Below, piece by piece: positions 15,027 through 16,528 of a stretch of 16,528 nt of DNA. The translations under genes were made by a program, and so were the position numbers. The notes beneath the pieces are model-generated. The model had not been told where the DNA came from. It searched no databases and saw only the letters and a program-made list of their open reading frames with translations. The DNA is from Coriobacteriia bacterium (GTDB lineage: Bacteria; Actinomycetota; Coriobacteriia; Anaerosomatales; JAHIQC01), in the NCBI GenBank assembly GCA_030653635.1, contig JAURYZ010000109.1, positions 1-16,528 on the forward strand. The letters run 5' to 3'. Within the stretch, counting starts at the first letter, position 1. Every line of letters starts with the position of its first letter.

Positions 15027-16313
15027 CTACCTCGGCCTGCTGGGCGTCGGGCGAACCGGACGCTCAACGCGAGTGTCGTCGACAGAGCTTGCGATCTGAG
15101 GTTCGAACCCGATGAAGGCCTCGATTACTTCGGCGGACTCAAAGGCCCGATTCCTTCGGCCCACGTTGACTTGGCGCAGAATGCCCACATCAACCAGAAC
15201 GGCAACCGCATTGTTGACTGCAGCAAACGAGCGCCCCAGCATCGCTGAGGCACCCCCGACAGTAATCACCGGCGCGCCCGGAAGTAGCCCAAGTAATAGG
15301 TCCACCGACGACCCACGCCGCACACGGCCGAGTCGCATACGCCACTCAACCTCGATCTCGCGCATCCAATCCTCGAACCCCACCGCGTCCGCAACTGCTC
15401 GCGTGCAGGCGCCCGCAAATAGCGCAATCCAGCGATTCACGCCATCCACTGCCTGTGTCGAGTCCGACTCACCCTCATACCGGTACGCACCGAGCCCTTC
15501 AATATAGTCCGAGGAGATGGTCGCCAGCACGAGCGAAATCGGTGGTTGTACGCGCGGCGCCAGACCGCGGCGACGCATGATCATGTGCACAAGCGCTCGA
15601 CCGGTCCGACCATTGCCGTCAACGAAGGGGTGGACGGTCTCGAACTGTGCGTGCGCGATGGCTGCCTGTGCGATGGCCGGGAGTGAATCGTCGTTGCAGA
15701 ATGCGCACAGGTCGTCTACGAGGTCTTCAACCAGCTCCGGCGGTGGCGGCACGAACGCGGCGCTGCACGGGTTGAAGCTGCTACCGCCGATCCAATTCTG
15801 CTCCTTCCGGAAGCTGCCGCTGAACTGCTCGGCGGCAGTACCTGCGAGGAGACTGCGATGGACGTCGCACAGCAGGTCCGGCGTGATGTTGACGCCCTCG
15901 CTCGAGAGTTCAATCGCTCGATTCATCGCATCAACGTTGGCCAACACCTCCGCTGCCGTGACATCACTAGTCGCACCATCGATTTCACGCGCTACTTCGG
16001 CCTCCAGCAGGCGCCTTGGACCCACTACCAGCCCCTCGATCCTCGAGGATGCGACCGATTCCGCGCGCAGCAGGATGCGAGCAAGCACCTCCGTACTAGC
16101 AAGCGCGTTCGCTCGGACATTCAAAGTAGTGACAGCATTCTCCGCATCGACAACATCTGCTGCGGTTTCGCCCGTCAAAAGGTAGTTGCGCGCCAAGAGC
16201 TTGTCGGGCAGATAAGTGTCGTACTCGCACGGACGGCGATCCCGGCGGGTCAGTCCCGCGGGATCGGGCTCCCACACACGTCGCTGGAACTCCGCCACTT
16301 CCGCCATCCTCAT
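15027..16313 (-). CDS. Fic family protein, class II self-inhibited AMP transferase type
   Basis: Fic proteins transfer AMP (or a related group) from a nucleotide to a target hydroxyl. The 428-residue product has the complete active-site motif HPFVDGNGRTGR (228-239), the flap region SSFNPCSAAFVPPPP (about 178-192), and the inhibitory helix motif SSRIEG (89-94, matching S/TxxxE-G/N) placed before the Fic core as in class II proteins, so activity should be held off by its own Glu. A C-terminal winged helix-turn-helix (VGGASAMLGRSFAAVNNAV, VDVGILRQV) near 345-385 suggests DNA binding and self-regulation. Start: the ATG at 16313 is preferred over an in-frame ATG at 16346 inside a repeat, and over one at 16307; none has a strong ribosome site. 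No antitoxin gene is adjacent, consistent with class II. Confidence 0.9.
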   Translation of the reverse strand: MRMAEVAEFQRRVWEPDPAGLTRRDRRPCEYDTYLPDKLLARNYLLTGETAADVVDAENAVTTLNVRANALASTEVLARILLRAESVASSRIEGLVVGPRRLLEAEVAREIDGATSDVTAAEVLANVDAMNRAIELSSEGVNITPDLLCDVHRSLLAGTAAEQFSGSFRKEQNWIGGSSFNPCSAAFVPPPPELVEDLVDDLCAFCNDDSLPAIAQAAIAHAQFETVHPFVDGNGRTGRALVHMIMRRRGLAPRVQPPISLVLATISSDYIEGLGAYRYEGESDSTQAVDGVNRWIALFAGACTRAVADAVGFEDWMREIEVEWRMRLGRVRRGSSVDLLLGLLPGAPVITVGGASAMLGRSFAAVNNAVAVLVDVGILRQVNVGRRNRAFESAEVIEAFIGFEPQIASSVDDTRVERPVRPTPSRPR

Positions 16314-16317
16314 CACT

Positions 16318-16358
16318 AGACTGCAACACACAAGACTGCAACACAAGACTGCAACACA
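16318..16358 (-). repeat. Three 13-bp direct repeats at the Fic gene start
   Basis: AGACTGCAACACA occurs on the plus strand at 16318-16330, 16333-16345 and 16346-16358, all in the same direction, with start-to-start spacings of 15 and 13 bp. The block lies between the chosen Fic start and a TATAAT hexamer, where an operator for the winged-helix domain of Fic would be expected. Confidence 0.75.
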
Positions 16359-16500
16359 TAGCTGTTCTATTATAGCTTACGCTTTATACTATAACATCGC
16401 TTGGCCATATTATGACTTACAACGTGACTTACACACCAGTTGCGTAGGCGCCTAAACGCAGGTAGACCCCCTGTTTACGCAGAGAGGTCTACTGAAATCT
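16359..16500. other. AT-rich intergenic stretch with repeats, no gene seen
   Basis: I see no credible coding frame here. It holds a direct repeat TGACTTAC at 16413-16420 and 16425-16432, a perfect 10-bp palindrome TAGGCGCCTA at 16445-16454, and the inverted pair GTAGACC (16462-16468) and GGTCTAC (16486-16492). Together with the tRNA-like sequence that follows, this looks like a recombination or processing region, but no recombinase gene is in the window. Confidence 0.5.
16369..16374 (-). promoter_or_regulatory. Candidate -10 element for the Fic gene
   Basis: The minus strand reads TATAAT, a perfect -10 match, 56 bp before the chosen start codon in an AT-rich stretch that stands out in this GC-rich window. 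No good TTGACA-like -35 lies 16-18 bp upstream. TTATAG (16370-16375) and CTATAA (16389-16394) form an inverted repeat around the region. Confidence 0.4.
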
Positions 16501-16528
16501 TGGTGCCCCCAAGGGAATTCGAATCCTG
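16501..16528 (-). other. tRNA 3'-end-like sequence, cut by the window edge; T-stem imperfect
   Basis: On the minus strand the last bases read as T arm, TGGGGGC acceptor strand, A and CCA, as at the end of a tRNA-Glu-type gene. Compared with the complete tRNA-Glu at 4579-4654, positions 16501-16525 match 23 of 25. The T-stem here would be CAGGA against TCCCT, with two mismatched pairs at its base, whereas the complete gene pairs perfectly. It is either a second, degraded tRNA gene or a tRNA 3' fragment left at an attachment site; the missing sequence to the right would decide. Confidence 0.6.

Noticed and set aside
16314..16346. Fic start at the upstream ATG (16346)
   Set aside because: It would add MCCSLVCCSLV, which is just the translated DNA repeat, and it has no ribosome site; homologous sequence starts after it.
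16318..16358. Direct repeats as a small CRISPR array
   Set aside because: Copies are 13 bp and spaced by 0-2 bp, with no spacers and no cas genes.
4579..16528. The two tRNA-Glu-like 3' ends as attL and attR of one 12-kb element
   Set aside because: The left copy is a complete tRNA whose 3' end faces away from the interval, so a displaced fragment should lie at lower coordinates. The copies also differ at two of the first 25 bases, and no recombinase lies between them.

Overview
The window is high-GC DNA with bacterial gene structure: strong AGGAGG-type ribosome sites, GTG starts, short gaps and 4-base overlaps. The codon use and gene families (a secreted C5-epimerase, zinc-ribbon/RDD membrane proteins, a class II Fic protein) suggest an environmental actinobacterium, perhaps of the Coriobacteriia or a related uncultured lineage. 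That placement is inference; there is no marker gene to settle it.

Layout. (a) 1-2218, minus strand: the first 739 codons of a secreted surface protein with a pre-peptidase-type domain and at least six carboxypeptidase-regulatory-like repeats of about 100 residues, cut by the left edge. (b) 2219-2488: a divergent control region with a hairpin and 9-bp and 11-bp tandem repeats. (c) 2489-4564, plus: a secreted D-glucuronyl C5-epimerase-like protein with two C-terminal FlgD-like Ig domains. (d) 4579-4654, minus: a complete tRNA-Glu(CUC) with encoded CCA. (e) 4708-7553, minus: two flavoproteins, a BaiN/HI0933-type protein followed by a COG2509-type protein, coupled by a GTGA overlap. (f) 7639-12275, minus: a zinc-ribbon membrane protein coupled to a giant 1,320-residue membrane-linked protein with an unassigned C-terminal domain. 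(g) 12396-13019, plus: a two-helix membrane protein with a probable PH-like domain. (h) 13016-14902, minus: a zinc-ribbon/RDD membrane protein and, 15 nt downstream, a zinc-ribbon/PH-like protein. (i) 15027-16313, minus: a Fic AMP-transferase with its own inhibitory motif and a C-terminal winged helix. (j) 16314-16528: an AT-rich stretch with direct and inverted repeats, ending in a tRNA 3'-end-like sequence whose T-stem is poorly paired.

How the parts fit. The left third looks devoted to the cell surface: a repeat-rich secreted protein and a secreted uronate epimerase read from one shared control region. The centre right (11.6-14.9 kb) holds three proteins that start with the same double-CxxC zinc ribbon, plus a membrane PH-like protein and the giant protein; this is the best candidate for an uncharacterised envelope system. 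The right edge has hallmarks of a recombination-prone tRNA site, but no integrase or transposase is visible in the window.
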